DNA of 64,000 nt from Pipra filicauda (lineage: Eukaryota; Chordata; Aves; Passeriformes; Pipridae): NCBI RefSeq assembly GCF_003945595.2, contig NW_024103862.1, positions 930,001 to 994,000 of the forward strand. The letters run 5' to 3'. Every line of letters starts with the position of its first letter. Positions within the stretch are counted from its first letter, which is position 1. Made by a program: the position numbers and the translations under genes. Of the stretch, positions 13,101 to 25,671 are shown piece by piece. The notes under the pieces are model-generated. The model saw nothing but the letters and a program-made list of their open reading frames with translations, was not told where the DNA came from and ran no database searches.

Positions 13101-16059
13101 GAAGTAGTTTTAAAATAGAATCACTTGCTTATGAGTGAAGCTTAAAGAACAAAAGCTTTTATAATCAATTCTCCACCTATCTGAGCATTTGACTATTCTC
13201 TCATCAACGCAATTTATAGTGTCCTGTTTTGAAATTTTTTTCTACTGGGAAGCCGAGGCTCTGCTCTGGAAGTCCACAAAGGACAGGTGAGAACAACAAT
13301 ATTATGTAGTGACTGGAAATCAGTCCCTGTAGAAATGAAGGTGGAACAGAGAAGATACACCAATGTTTATATCACTCACTTAAAGATGAGCTTTCAGCAT
13401 AAAAAAACATAATGACAGTAGGGAACAATATGAATTATATGAACAATATACCCATATTATTTACCCCTTGTTCTTAAGATGAGACCAATATTTCACGACA
13501 GAAAGTAAGTTTCAAATAACAAAAAAAGTCACATTGACCAAATACTGATCATTAATAAAGCACACATGATGCTTCCCACATAAGCCCAAAAGGATTACTT
13601 ATCCATGTGGAAGCAGTGGACAGCAATTAATCCTCACAGTATTTAGAGCAAAACCTCCTCTGGGAATTTTTCATCACTCTTTCTTTAAGAGTAGTCACCG
13701 GCAAAAAAGGTTAGTATTTTCCCTTACACAAAAATTAATCACAACCCTTTGGAAAACCTAACTACAGCAACACTGAAAAACTGAGTCCAGAGACATCTTC
13801 ACTATCTATTTCTTCCTACCAACTTTGCTATAGATACCATAACAGAGACAGATGCACAGTATCAAGAAAAGCAGCTCTGAGCGCTGCCGCTGCCAGACTA
13901 TTGAGCCTCACAATGTACATAAAAAAGTGTTACCCCTGAGGCAAATAAACATAGCAAACACAGTCCTCCAAGAAATACTACACAGTATTGAAAGTTTTAT
14001 GCTATATTTAAATCTTGTCCTCTCATTTTAATAAGGAAATACTGATACTGAAAGAGAAAATTACTCTTCCTGATAATTTAAAACAGGCTGTTGATTTTTG
14101 CAGTAGCACTGTTAAGTGTCCTTTTGAGGTTCACTAATCCACAGTGTCTTGCAGAGGTAGGATATATCTGTGGAGATGGAGGCTGAACAGGGCAGAAAGA
14201 CACAGCTCTCTCACAGACACTGGAGAAGTTTGGATTCCCTTGTCTGGGAGATGATGGCTTCTTTAACCTTAGCACTGAGACAAGAGATGCCAGGATCTTG
14301 CAAGGGAAGGTCCTAGGGAAGAGTTAGGTACGGTCACCACCTCCTATTGAGGCAGACAACCAAAGAAGGAATGATAACCTATGCTCTGCAATTTATGGTT
14401 GAACACTTCCTAGAAAAAAAAAAAAAAAAAAAAGTAAAGTTGCTTCTTTAAAAGCATCTTTAGCACTTCTTTCTACTTGCATGCCAGGACACAAAACTAA
14501 TTGTTGGAATCCCTCGTCTCTAAAAAAAAAAATCTATCACGGTAGCTTTCACTTAATGCTATACATTATAGTTCTGATGTTCAACTTCTTCCTTTTCCTT
14601 CTTCATTTCAGCTTTCTGAAACCATCTGCTTTCTGTTAAGATGAATTCTTAAAATCCTGTGAGCTGCTCATATGAAGTGAGTAAAACTTGGATTTTCTAA
14701 AAGAGGCAGAGATTTGCAATGTAAACAACCTATATGCAGCTTATATCTTCATTCAGGTTTATAGCAAGTGGGTGGATGCATTGCATAACTACACTTCAGG
14801 AGAGGTAATTAGGTACTGAAAAATGCATCCGCTTGTGTAGTGAACCAAGTGCACTAACCCATACAAACATGCATATTTTTGTGCTCGCAACTGTGTTTCT
14901 ATACCTTTTGAAAATGTGATCTCCTATGAGAATGAATACTCAAGATTATAAGAGTCCACAAATCCCTTTCACCACTGCCCATAACTTCTGAGCTTTTCTG
15001 TATCCAGTTACTCTTCTCCTCTTAGGAGAAAATATTGAGTGCGGTTAGCTAAGGTTGCTTCACGACCATTAAAAAAGAATTATACCACGGCAAACTGTGC
15101 TTCATTTCCTTTCTTTAGGTACATTATATAGCAAAGAAGCCAGCTGCAGCCCAGAGGCAGCCTAGCTGAGGCTACACAAGAGGAGCATGTGCTGTAATGC
15201 ATCTGCCAAGATGACCTACAGGCAGGTTCCTGCCTCATCACTGCACAGAACACCGCACGGCCTCGTTAGCTCCTACTTGTTTAGACAGGGTTTCTGTTCC
15301 CATTGTGTTGATTCTTCTTGATTGCAAATCAATTGAGATGGTCTGCACATTACAATATTAAGACAGCAAATTAATAAATGTTCAGATGCGGACACCAGTG
15401 CCCAGTACCTATCCAATGCATGGGACTGCCATGGATTGGCAATGGATCAGACATGGCTCCTGTGGCATCTAACTGAGGCTGCACAGCCTAGCCCCATGTC
15501 AGTAAAGAACCCACTCACTCCCTTTAACAGCATCTTAAAAGTCTTGATCTGTGCCTCAGTCCTCCCATCAGTGGGTTATAGACAATAATGCTGTCTAGCC
15601 CCAAATGACTGTAATGACAGGATCCTCAGAAATGAGGTGAAAGATGATTGTATAACATTACGAAGTACTGCTTTATTCTTTTTTGAAGTAGACAGAGCAT
15701 AGATCATTTTAGCATTTAACCACATATATGGCTTTTGCTCTGACATACTAGTTCAGCCTAAAGTTAGTGATGAAGAATATTTTTAGGTGCCTGAACCCTA
15801 CTAAGAAATCATTTAAAGTCTTTTGCTTTTAAATACAGACAGTTACTTCTGTCTTCCTGAAAAGAGTGGATCACATTTGCAATATGGTTTGGGCCTGATC
15901 ACCTTGGCTTAGAAGACCTCAACAATGATACTCACATGTTCCAGGCAAAGGACAAGTTCATATCCATAACTGAACCACAAGCTTATATAGGATCTGTACA
16001 TCTGATCTTGGTTTGGAAAAGAAAGAATACAAGAGGGATGGCTGCATTTTCAAAATTTG
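7126..16059. other. No gene recognised
   Basis: A+T-rich, intron-like sequence. It contains three poly-A runs (7810-7820, 7864-7880, 14414-14433) and a pyrimidine-rich stretch near 8030-8200 that keeps two overlapping frames open without protein-like composition. No exon, RNA gene or transposon was recognised. Confidence 0.6.
14414..14433 (+). repeat. Poly-A run (20)
   Basis: Twenty consecutive A. Similar runs occur at 7864-7880, 24824-24837, 28006-28020 and 40000-40014, and as poly-T at 52282-52298 and 54627-54642. None is preceded by a recognisable SINE or processed gene copy. Confidence 0.95.
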
Positions 16060-16615
16060 AATTAGTAGTATACTACTCAGCCCTGGTGAGGCCACATGTG
16101 GAGTACTATGTGCAGTTCTGGGCTCCACAGTACAAGAGAGACATGAAGCTCCTGGAGCAGGTTCAGCAGAGAGCTTCTAAGTTGGTCAAGGGTCTGGAGA
16201 AACTCTCTTACAATGAAAGGCTGAGTGGGCTGGGCCTGTTCAGCCTTGAGAAGAGGCGACTGAGAGGGGACCTCATTAATGTGTATCAGTATCTTAAGAG
16301 TGGATGTCAAGAGGATGGAGCCAGGCTGTGCTCGGTGATGCCAACCAATAGGACAAGAGGCAATGGCCAAAAACTGATGCACAGCAAGTTCCACCTGAAC
16401 ATGAGGAAGAAATTCTTTATTGTGCAGGTGACCATGCTCTGGGAACAGGCTGCCCAGAGAGGTTGTGGAGTCTTCCTCATTGGAGAGATCCAAGAATGAT
16501 CTCACTGCAATCCTGTGCAATCTGCTCTGCGATGATCCTGCATGAGCAGGGAGGTTGGACCAGATGACCCTCTATGGTCCCTTCCAACCTGACCAATTCT
16601 GTGATTCTGTGATTA
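16060..16615 (+). mobile_element. CR1 LINE, 5'-truncated 3' end
   Basis: This plus-strand fragment covers the C-terminal end of CR1 ORF2 and the 3' tail. The frame reads LVRPHVEYYVQFWAPQ, then LLEQVQQRASKLV, then [20 protein letters not shown], all standard CR1 phrases, and remains open to the stop at 16499. The 3' end shows GGTTGGACCAGATGACC, CCCTTCCAACCTGACC and two ATTCTGTG-type octamers at 16597-16612, the normal CR1 terminus. The 5' boundary is soft. Upstream to about 15936 the frame is open but I cannot match it to CR1. Truncation at the 5' end is usual for this family. Confidence 0.93.
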
Positions 16616-18889
16616 TATTATCAAACATATACATGGAAAAATGTCATGTGTTCTGTTTCATAAATGATGAGCACAACCAAGTCTGACTGAGAAGAGAACA
16701 GCTATAAGCAATAGCTCTGAGGGAACAACGTTGGCATGGTAAATACAGCTCTCCAGAAGAGAACCACAATCCTAAAAGGTGGTATAATCTTATGGATTCT
16801 GGACCTGAATCCCATTTAGTTCTGCATTAAACGTACAAAACCCAAACAACCATACAGTGTCTGAGTTATTAAAATCCTGTGGTGTGATGTACCTCTGGAG
16901 ACACTCAAAAGATTGCAAGGCCAAGCACAAGTCAAAGCACTCCTTTTGCCAAACTAATTGGTCACTGTAAAAGCACTAAATTAGGTACGTAGTTGAGTTT
17001 CAAAATAAAAACTGGGGAGTTGTGGAGAGGGAATTGTTAATAAATCTGCCCGTTAATGAGGATATTCTATTACAAAATAATTTGTAAGTATATTAACCTG
17101 TAAAAGCAAATTGCTGATGGGTTAATGGGTTTAAAGACCTGGTTATGGAGAACCATTATATATGAAAAAGAGTACTCACAACAAGGAAAGGGTGAAAAGT
17201 ATAGACTGGAAGTTAGGACTGCATTTTTTTCCACTACATCAACGGCACACATGCTGGTACAGAGATTATAGTTTATGACAGCATTTACACTTTGTTCCCT
17301 GTTTTATATATTTTATTTTGAACCCTTTTTCCTCCTCTTCACATTGTGCAAAACAAACAAATAAACAAACAAACCCTTCCTTTTTTTTCTTTTCATCACA
17401 TACACATTTTTTCACTGTTTTAATTATAAATATAGATCCTATCTCTTTGAGAACTTAATGGATGACTGGAAAATTACTGGGACTGTAACAGCAGAGGTTT
17501 GAGCCTCAACAACATGCAAAACAGATTTTTAACCACACTTCTGAATGTTACTTTTTGTTGAGGCCAAATTAATTAGTTCATTCTACAAATTAGATTCTTA
17601 TAATCGAACCAAACACTCTCATTTAAACCATGCTTTGTATAACTGACATCTTTATTCTGGGATATTCAAGAATTCTTGTGAGACAATTTTTTGACCACAA
17701 ATAGGTCAGTGAAGACCCTAACAGATACTTGACAGGAGCCGAAGTGAGGATGACTTAAGGACTGGAAATCTGAAAATGGTGAATACAGAACAAGAATGCT
17801 GCAATACACACTTGAGTTTTGAGGTTACTCAAATAAAACTACTGACCCAGGAACCCCAGACCTGACAACTAAGGAGATTCTCAGGTAAAGCACAAACACT
17901 GAAAGGAAATAGACGAAGGAAGACAAGCAGGAAGAAAGAGTGCAGTGACATAGAGATGATACCAATGAATCAACTAGCACAGTTTTTAGGTCCTAACTCA
18001 AAGCTGAGAGTTTTCTCCTTAATATTCCTCTCATGGCATAGACACAAATGAACAGAGAACTGGCAGGCTGCTAAAGACACTGGCTGTGTAGGCACTTCTA
18101 GCACATACGTTTGTTATTTGCAGTATATATTACTCATGCCATTGCAAAGGCCACTCTTCCTGCAAAGTTGTCCATACAGCTCTTAACATCTCTCTTGTAT
18201 TTGGTTTTTAGCATCCTTGTGATATTTACTGAGGAAACACCCACAGTTTCCCTGGAGCAGGCCATTTGACCACAACTCTCCCTGCCAAGTGAAAACACTT
18301 CATTTTCTCTTTTTTGGTGTTTTGTGCAAACAGATAAAAACAAGCAACAGGCTCAACATAAAGTAAGAAACCTCCAGTGTTAACACCAGAGTAACTTCAG
18401 CTACTTCAGTTAGACTGGTAGAAAACCATAATACTTAATATTGTCCTCTCTTTTTATTTTTTTTCTGGGGACACACGGTCTTTTCCCAAGCATGTACTGA
18501 TAGCTGCACCAAACCCAAGGTGCAAATCCTCTGACCCTGCACTATGTTCTGACTTCTCTGAAAGTGGAGAAGGGAGATGGAGAGATGCCATTCTTCATGG
18601 CATGGTTCCAACACCAGAACAGCTATCAGCAATATATATTGAAAGGAAGAAGGTGAATCATTTCTTGCTAGGAAAAGAACTGCTACTTTGCCGTGAAATC
18701 CTTTGTTAGAACAAAATTTATCTAGTTTCCATCTTTTTTAAGAAGGAAAATGTTCTAAGCTGGTATCTTAAAATTTGCTTATGCAAATTCAAAGGAGACC
18801 TCTTGGACACGCTTCATCATTTCAAAATATACTCTTTACACCTAGGAAAATGTATCAAAGCCACAAATGCTTTGGTCAAGAAGTCTCAC

Positions 18890-18975
18890 CCCTCTTGAAT
18901 TGACTGATGATATCATATGTTCTAGGAATATTTTTATCATCTGGCATGTTGCTCGGCACCATATGGCACAGCACA
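18890..18975 (-). other. Possible cryptic or terminal exon (86 nt)
   Basis: A pyrimidine-rich acceptor (CCTTTCTCTCTTGTCAG on the minus strand) lies before 18975, and AGAGGG|GTGAGA follows at 18890. The interval is open in two of three phases. In phase 0, the phase left by 22755-22814, it reaches a TGA after 12 codons, so it could only follow that exon as a terminal exon. The conflict between phases keeps this weak. Confidence 0.1.
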
Positions 18976-19008
18976 CTGACAAGAGAGAAAGGACTAGTTT
19001 TAAATATT

Positions 19009-19027
19009 ATATATATATATATATATA
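19009..19027. repeat. AT dinucleotide repeat
   Basis: A pure alternating AT run of 19 bases. Confidence 0.9.
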
Positions 19028-19946
19028 GGTAGATAAAAATAAATGTTACACTTCTATAGAAGTACAAAGACACTATTGCCCATTTCTATAATTCTTATTA
19101 CAGGAGGGGCTCATTGTGGAAGGTATGTTTTTTTGTCCTCACACTGAAATACAGAACTACAGAAGCAAAATGTAGAATAGTTTCAAAAAATGAAATGTAA
19201 CCCCTCAAAGAGAGCTTGAACTGAATGCAACACTTATTTTCTCACTTTGTAATGCTTCTTTTTCCAAGACTTGTTATTATTGTAATAATGACATATTAAC
19301 CCTTTCTCATGGAATTAATTTCATGCAGTTAATTCAGATAGACAGGTTTTATAGTCAGTTATAATTTTTATATAGAGCAACAGCTTCAGTTCTGTCAGTA
19401 CTGGAGGGGATGAAGTCTGCTGGTTTTTCCAAGAAAACTTTTTAAAGGGAAGCTCATGTCATTTGGCATTAATATGCATATATATTATCTCTCCATTTTT
19501 CATCATTATTTGAGGTAAAATGACATTATGAATTGTTCAAAATACTGTACTGAATATTTATTTAGGTAGAACTCATAAATTTTTTTCTATTTGGCAAAGG
19601 AAATGTGAACTTTTGAGGATTTTTTGATGAGGTTACTAACTGGGTAAGATAGAACATTTAGCCCAGAAAAGTGTTCACCGTATTATTGAAATTCCTCTTT
19701 TCTTTTCCTATGATATCTTCTTGATAATTCTTTGTTTAAACTTTCTGTTTCTACAGACACATTTTCATATACTGGGTTATCTTCATGTTAGAGGAGAAGA
19801 TGAGATCTTGCTGTATATTTGAGTTTGAACATATTCTATACTAATACAAAAGCAACCAAATTACCTCCCCCATAGTAATCTTCTGCTGCAAAATTTTCCT
19901 GCATAATTCACCATTTTAAAAACAGGATACTAAACTGAACACAAAT

Positions 19947-19993
19947 CTTCTCAAGTCTTTGAGAACACCTTCCTGTCCGTTCCCTGTGTCTTC
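19947..19993 (+). repeat. Dispersed 47-bp repeat, copy 1
   Basis: CTTCTCAAGTCTTTGAGAAC and the following 27 bases match 22036-22082 at about 84 percent by eye. The core TTCTCAAGTCTTTGAGAA is itself nearly palindromic. Confidence 0.55.
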
Positions 19994-22012
19994 ATCACCA
20001 AATATTTGTCTGTTTTAGGGCTTTTCCAAAGTACTCTCAGAAAACTCAAACCTGTAGGAAGTCTGACCCAATGACTGTTTATCTTCCTCCAACCTCCAGA
20101 TCTTCCACCTTCTCCCAAGCCCATGCATAAAAGTCTACCCCACTCTCACAGATACTTGTGCATATGAGACAGTACTTTTCAACTTTGCTACTGTTCAAAT
20201 CTTTACTAACCCATCCATGCTCACAAAGAATTGGTCCATCGCACAAGCTGCACTGCACTCTCCTCCTGCCTTCCTGTCCTGGCACTGGCATGCTCCCCAT
20301 CCTTCCACCCAGTCTCACCATTCTAAGTAGGAAGAACTTTGGAAACAGTCTTTCATTCTCTTCCTCACCAAACCACCACGTCATTTAAGATTTTAAATAA
20401 AATCAGAATCATTCCTGCATCAGAAGCGCAGAGGGGTGGAGGCTCATGGTTGTGTATAGTTTGCAGATCCCATGGTCCAACAAAGCCATGTTACTGCCCA
20501 GTTTCATTGTAGTTTCATAGTTACAGCTCTGCACTTAAGTGGTTTGGGGATGAGGGGTGATAAGAAACTGCATCATTAGTAAAGCTCTTCTCACACTATG
20601 AGGGATGCTCATCCTCATGCACCTATCCAGTATATGAAATAAAATTATTCTGCTCTTTAGGTGCCAGGCAGACAGTAAGAAAACACAATTAGAGTTTTCA
20701 TCTCTTATCATTACTAAAGATACACTGTTCAAGACAGAGTAACTATGCAGACATACACAGATGAAATAAATCACTGGGCTGGAAGCTGGTATTGCAGTAA
20801 CCAGTAACCATGCCCTGGATTATGTCCAACACGGACAGTTCCAAAGTCAACAGCTTTAAAGAACACAGTTTCCAAATGTTACGGGAAAGCTGTAACTCCG
20901 GAGGGCAAAATGAGAAAGAGAAAATGTGAATGAACTAAAATTCTTCAAGAAGACTTATTAGTCAAAATACCAAAGGCCAAAAAACTACAATTTGCATCAG
21001 TAAAGAACTGAAAACAACATTTATTAATTAGAACTAATCACAGAAAAGGGAGATACTATGGGCGTAATGAAAAATACATAGTCTTACCTTAAAGATTATA
21101 CTATCCACACTTTACTTCTAATGGTTATTACCTTTCAGATTTAATAATCCTCTGTAACAACATCTCTCAACCCAAGTCAATTAGTTTGTTACAACCAAGT
21201 AAGGGCACTTGGAGCCCTGACACAGAAAAATTCAAAACATGGTAGTGGTTGGTGGGACTAAAAATTAGAGATGACAGAACCAGCATATTGAAACAGTGGC
21301 AATTATGAAAACAAGGAAAACTGAACTTTGTAAGAAAGCATACTGGCTTGGAAATATGGGGAAGGGTATTCATTATCAGCAGAGGTGGGGCTTGAATTCC
21401 ATTCTACATAAATAGGGCTTTAATCCACAAATGCTATTACAAAGACACTATCCCTAAAAGAGGGAAGGGAATCTAACACCAAACAGGTAAATGAAGACGC
21501 TTGCAAAAACTCAGAAAAATGAAAAAATTGTGCTTTAGTAGGTTTTCATCTTAGAGAAACACATAGCAACCACCAGTGACAAGGAAACAAATAGGGTTAT
21601 AAATAAAGTATTTTAAACACAAGGATGAGGAACAAAAGGAACTGGCTACCAGGAAAGCTACAGGGATGGTCTGGAAGATGTGTACTCTCCAAAGACATGT
21701 TGGCATTGCACCACCAAGTGAAATGCTAAGGCCCACTTTGAGCAAACGGTCAGAGTACATGCTCTCCAAGACTCAGATTTATAATCGAAGAGATGATAAA
21801 ATCAAACAGCTCATGCTCAGAACAGGCCTAAGAATGATGAGGCAGCACAGAAACATCATCTCAAAAACAGTAACACAGAACTAACAGTACTTTACCTACC
21901 ATTCAGTCCTCTCTAACTACCATTAATTCTTAAATTACTTCGTCCCCAGTCCCTCTCCCATGCACCATTTGTTCAGTTCTCCCTCACTGTGGCTAATAAA
22001 TCCCATGTGGCT

Positions 22013-22031
22013 GGATATTACTGGCATTTGG
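22013..22031 (+). repeat. Inverted repeat, left arm
   Basis: GGATATTACTGGCATTTGG is the reverse complement of 22946-22964 with one mismatch. Weaker similarity extends about ten bases beyond it. Confidence 0.7.
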
Positions 22032-22035
22032 TTAT

Positions 22036-22082
22036 ATTCTCAAGCCTTTGAGAACATCTTTCTGTCCATTCCACGTGTCTTC
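22036..22082 (+). repeat. Dispersed 47-bp repeat, copy 2
   Basis: ATTCTCAAGCCTTTGAGAAC and onward is the partner of 19947-19993. It directly follows the left arm of a separate long inverted repeat (22013-22031), which suggests both belong to some unrecognised interspersed element. Confidence 0.55.
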
Positions 22083-22754
22083 GCAGACATATGTGGCTAA
22101 TCAATCTTATTATCTTTACAATATTTGCTCCTGATCACTTTTTCACCCAAAACCAGGGATCTCTGAGTCCCTGTGGTTTAGTTAAAAAAGGAGGAGAGGT
22201 GGTTTAACAGGCAGTGACAATGCTGAAGTCTCTGCACAGGTTCTAGCCACCACCCAGGGCTTGCATTAAAGGACACCAAACATTTCAATATATAGTTTAG
22301 TAACACAATATCAAAGTTGACTCCCAAATTAAAGTCTCAAGTGTGAATTTACAGAACAGTGGAAAAGAAGTCAAGTTATCCACCAGATCAGCTTAACTTC
22401 AGCATTTAAGGAAGGAAGGATTTGATGCACAGCAAATATACCTCAGCAGCCTTGAAAATCTGGCCTCTAAGGATTATGTTTTCTATAAGGGCCTCATTAA
22501 AATAAAAATTAGAATTCTCTACTGACTGCTTTTTCTTGAACACTTTTTGTAAATATTAACATCCAGAAGTAATATCCAGAATAAAACCTCACCCCCACTT
22601 CTAGAGTATTTGTAAAGCTACTAATATAATTTTACTATGACAGGACAATTTCATCCATCTTTGATTCTTCAACTTTGGGAAGACCTTAGTCTAGACAGAG
22701 TGTATCAAACCAGTTAGCGTGTGAGAAACCTGTTCTCTAATTTTTATAACTTAC

Positions 22755-22814
22755 CTTAGCACACAGTTGTGTAATGCTGGTGTGCAAATGGCTACGCCTT
22801 CTCTCAGTTAGTTT
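22755..22814 (-). CDS. Candidate internal exon (60 nt, phase 0-0)
   Basis: The minus strand shows a good acceptor (CCTTCCTCCACCACTTTAG before 22814) and a consensus donor (CTAAG|GTAAGT at 22755). The 60 bases between them are open in phase 0 and encode KLTERRRSHLHTSITQLCAK, which is basic and polar. The phase matches the end of the candidate exon at 24915-24993, so the chain 41743, 24993-24915, 22814-22755 would keep one reading frame. The two best splice signals in the left half of the window flank this interval. No homologue comes to mind, and I could not find a single convincing next exon. Chance remains a realistic explanation. Confidence 0.25.
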
Positions 22815-22945
22815 CTAAAGTGGTGGAGGAAGGCTAATGAATTGCAGTTATACAGGAAAATACAGTGAGATTACTTCATTTAGTATTATGGGTGCTCAAA
22901 CTTCAGCTTTGTTTCAGACCAGAAACTTCTGTGCATCCAATACAG

Positions 22946-22964
22946 CCAAATGCCAGTAATATTC
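22946..22964 (-). repeat. Inverted repeat, right arm
   Basis: CCAAATGCCAGTAATATTC pairs with 22013-22031 (18 of 19 bases). The arms are about 0.9 kb apart. Confidence 0.7.
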
Positions 22965-24914
22965 AGGCTGAACAGGAAGAACTGAGCCTACCAGAGAACC
23001 AAATCCATGAGAGGTGGAGATACATCAATTCCCCTCAGTGACCAGTGATGCAGATGGTCAGGATTTCAATGACAAATGACATGATTTCTCCTGTTAAAAT
23101 CACTGTCAAAACCTCATTTTGATAGATAACATGAACACCATCAGGCTCAAAAAATTTTATTTATAAATACTACGTAAAAAAAATTACATGAAAAACTGAA
23201 TAAAATTTTTCAGTGGATTTAAGCGGCTGTTCAAGTGAGCCGTTCGCTGAAATGAAGGACAGATGCATGGTAGCTAAAACTCCGTGAAATACTCTGCAAA
23301 TCTGTGGGTATATATTAGCAACAGAATAAAACACTCCCCTCCAACTTCTGACAAAACTGAAAACATGGAAATAAAGATGTTAGTTAAACAACCCCCTTCT
23401 GGAAGAATGCTAATTAACTTTTATAGGTTACATTTTCTTGATATACCGAAATCAAAATGACACAGCCATTTGTTTTCCCTGGCAAAGTCATGCACATCAC
23501 TGATTATTCAGGTTTTGAAAACTGTGTATAATACATACTACCACCTACACAACAGCGCAACGCTGACATTTCAGCACAGAACATGTTGAAGCAGTATTTC
23601 TGTACTGGAAAAAAAGAACAACTAACAAAGACATTTCCTAGAAGGTATCCATCGAAGAGAAGAGAATAATGTATAAAACATGGGCCTTTTCTTGAGAGCC
23701 TGAGGTTACAGATGCCTTTTTCACCACATCATGTTCCCAACATAACAAATCTGGCAGCAGCACCAGGTTGAAAAAACGGAAAGCAATTTTCATTTTGATT
23801 TTGTGGAGCAAAAAAGACTTATCAACTTCTTGCAGTAATTTTTGTGAGGCACAGCATAGTTAAGGGAATTACAAACAAGTTGCCTGAAGGTCTTTGTTCC
23901 ATAATCTTCTTATTTAAAAAATGTATTAATTATTGCAGTCATCACTTCTAATAAGCCAAGATAAAATGACTGTATTCTTAATACTATATCAATAATCTTC
24001 TATTACTCCTGCTTATGAGAGAGCCTTTACTTTTCATCCATGAGAAAATCCAAGTGATCCTATATTGTACATGAGTTCTACCCTGATAAATTTCTAATTA
24101 CTTAGGAAAAAATTAACAAAATTTTCTTGTATAACAGGATGCTCCCTGCTGAACAAGGGAGGAACTCTCTGCTCTGCAGGAGCCAGATACACTGGGCATC
24201 ATCCTAATCCCTGCTGTAAATGGGCAACTTCAGTGAAGTCCATCAGTCCAAGAATGGTGCAAAGGACATAAAAACCAGGCTGGATCCCACAGCACCCCTG
24301 GCACTAGCACGAGGGTGAGGAACTAGCTAAGCTTTCTAGGGAGAGGTGCATGTCCGGTGCTCTCACACACAAAGCTGAGAAACATAGCAGATGGCACAAA
24401 GTGTGGAATCCCAAGTGTGGACTAACTGCCCACTGAACTCTTGACTAATCAGCCTGTAAAAGGAGGTTAAAGTTTCCGACAACGCCATATGACTGTGCAA
24501 TAATAAACTGAATTTTGCCATGAAATTTAGTGGTGAACACTCAGCATCATAATTTCAGTGGTCTTGTTGAAGTGATTTGAGTCCCAATGTGGCATCATCC
24601 CTGCAGTAACAAACCGAAGATGACCTTCTGGTACCAAAAATCAGCACACTCAACCACAGACGACATGATTTAGAGATCATCAATACAGCACGCATACAGC
24701 AGGATTCCAGCACTGCCAAAGCTGCAGCACCATAGTCATGTTGGGGAGTCAAAGCACAAATCTAAAAAAAGCCAAAGACTGGTAACAGTCTGGTTCCCCT
24801 AATATGCTTTGTGGCTTAAGAAGAAAAAAAAAAAAAAGGAAAAATGCAAGCTCAGATCACATGTGAACTCTGAAAACACATTCATTTCAACACGTTAATA
24901 AGAAACAAACTCAC

Positions 24915-24993
24915 TTTAAAGGAGTTGGACTGTGCTTCCAGTTTCACATGAAGATCTTCAAGTGTCTGAACTGGTAACAAATGGTAATTGACA
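24915..24993 (-). CDS. Candidate internal exon (79 nt), phase-compatible with the first exon
   Basis: On the minus strand a pyrimidine-rich stretch ending TTGTCATTTTCTTCAG precedes 24993, and TTTAAA|GTGAGT follows 24915. Taken in phase 2, the phase left by the exon ending at 41743, the 79 bases are open and read through VNYHLLPVQTLEDLHVKLEA and on to SNSFK, ending in phase 0. The peptide has a soluble, mildly amphipathic composition, unlike the low-complexity peptides of most chance frames here. In the other two phases it meets a stop. I recognise no family. Short open intervals with splice consensus ends are expected by chance in 40 kb of intron, so this is a hypothesis supported only by splice sites, phase and composition. 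Confidence 0.25.
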
Positions 24994-25616
24994 CTGAAGA
25001 AAATGACAACCAATGGAAATCAGTTTTAAGGGAAAATGAGATCTTTTTCTTTTAAAAGTTATTGTCATAAAGGTGTAGGCTGACAAGACCTATGTATCGA
25101 TACTATTTAAAGGATGTATATCATGAAATATTTATCAATATTTTTGACACAAGACAGTCCAGGTAAATGAATATAAAGTTTAGATCAAAATAAGCACCCA
25201 AAATAGTATCTTCAGGAGTTAAATCAGAGTTAAAGGAAAATCACTTATTTACAAGTATCCATAATGTATCGGTTGTGGTTAATTAGCATTCTAAGACTAT
25301 AGGAATGTTTGAGTCTGGTAGTAATCAAAGGATAGTTGGGGTTTTCAGTCTACCATTCTCTTCTTATGAGCTCTCTTTGTTTCCAGAAGTTTTACCCCCA
25401 AATTATATCCCAACTAAACTACCTACCCTACACCTTTCTCATCATTCACCTGGAGTTATCTTCCCATTTACGTACAGTCCTCATTAATTTAGGAAGAACT
25501 GCCTAAGAAAGGAATGATTTTAAAGATGAAGTAGAAGCTGCCAGTTCAGGGCTGAGCATCAGCATTATGAGAAGTGATACTCCCGATACTAAGGAAAAAC
25601 AGAGCAGAGGACTTAC

Positions 25617-25671
25617 ACTCTTCATGACTGCAATGTCATAAATACGATTACTGATGCGGTAAATGTCCTTT
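25617..25671 (-). other. Possible cryptic or alternative exon (55 nt)
   Basis: On the minus strand a T-run followed by CAAAAG could be a weak acceptor, and AGAGT|GTAAGT a donor. In the phase left by the first exon the 55 bases read KDIYRISNRIYDIAVMKS and end in phase 0. That is compatible with 22755-22814 but not with direct splicing into 24915-24993. The acceptor uses AAG rather than CAG or TAG, and the base before the donor is T, so support is weaker than for the two candidate exons above. Confidence 0.12.

Larger units (their letters stand above)
16616..22754. other. No confirmed gene; small repeats and one weak exon candidate
   Basis: A+T-rich. It holds the AT run at 19009, the dispersed repeats at 19947 and 22036, the inverted-repeat arm at 22013 and the weak exon candidate at 18890-18975. 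Frames near 20079-20388 are open on both strands but look like chance. Confidence 0.55.

Noticed and set aside
15936..16499. 187-codon plus-strand frame as a host gene
   Set aside because: Its conserved part is the CR1 ORF2 C-terminus, and it runs into a CR1 3' tail.
16077..16520. 147-codon minus-strand frame
   Set aside because: It is the antisense shadow of the CR1 copy at 16060-16615.
19860..19910. Minus-strand interval reading ENFAAEDYYGG between GCAG and GGTAATT
   Set aside because: The acceptor has a poor pyrimidine tract and the interval is only 34 bases; most likely chance.
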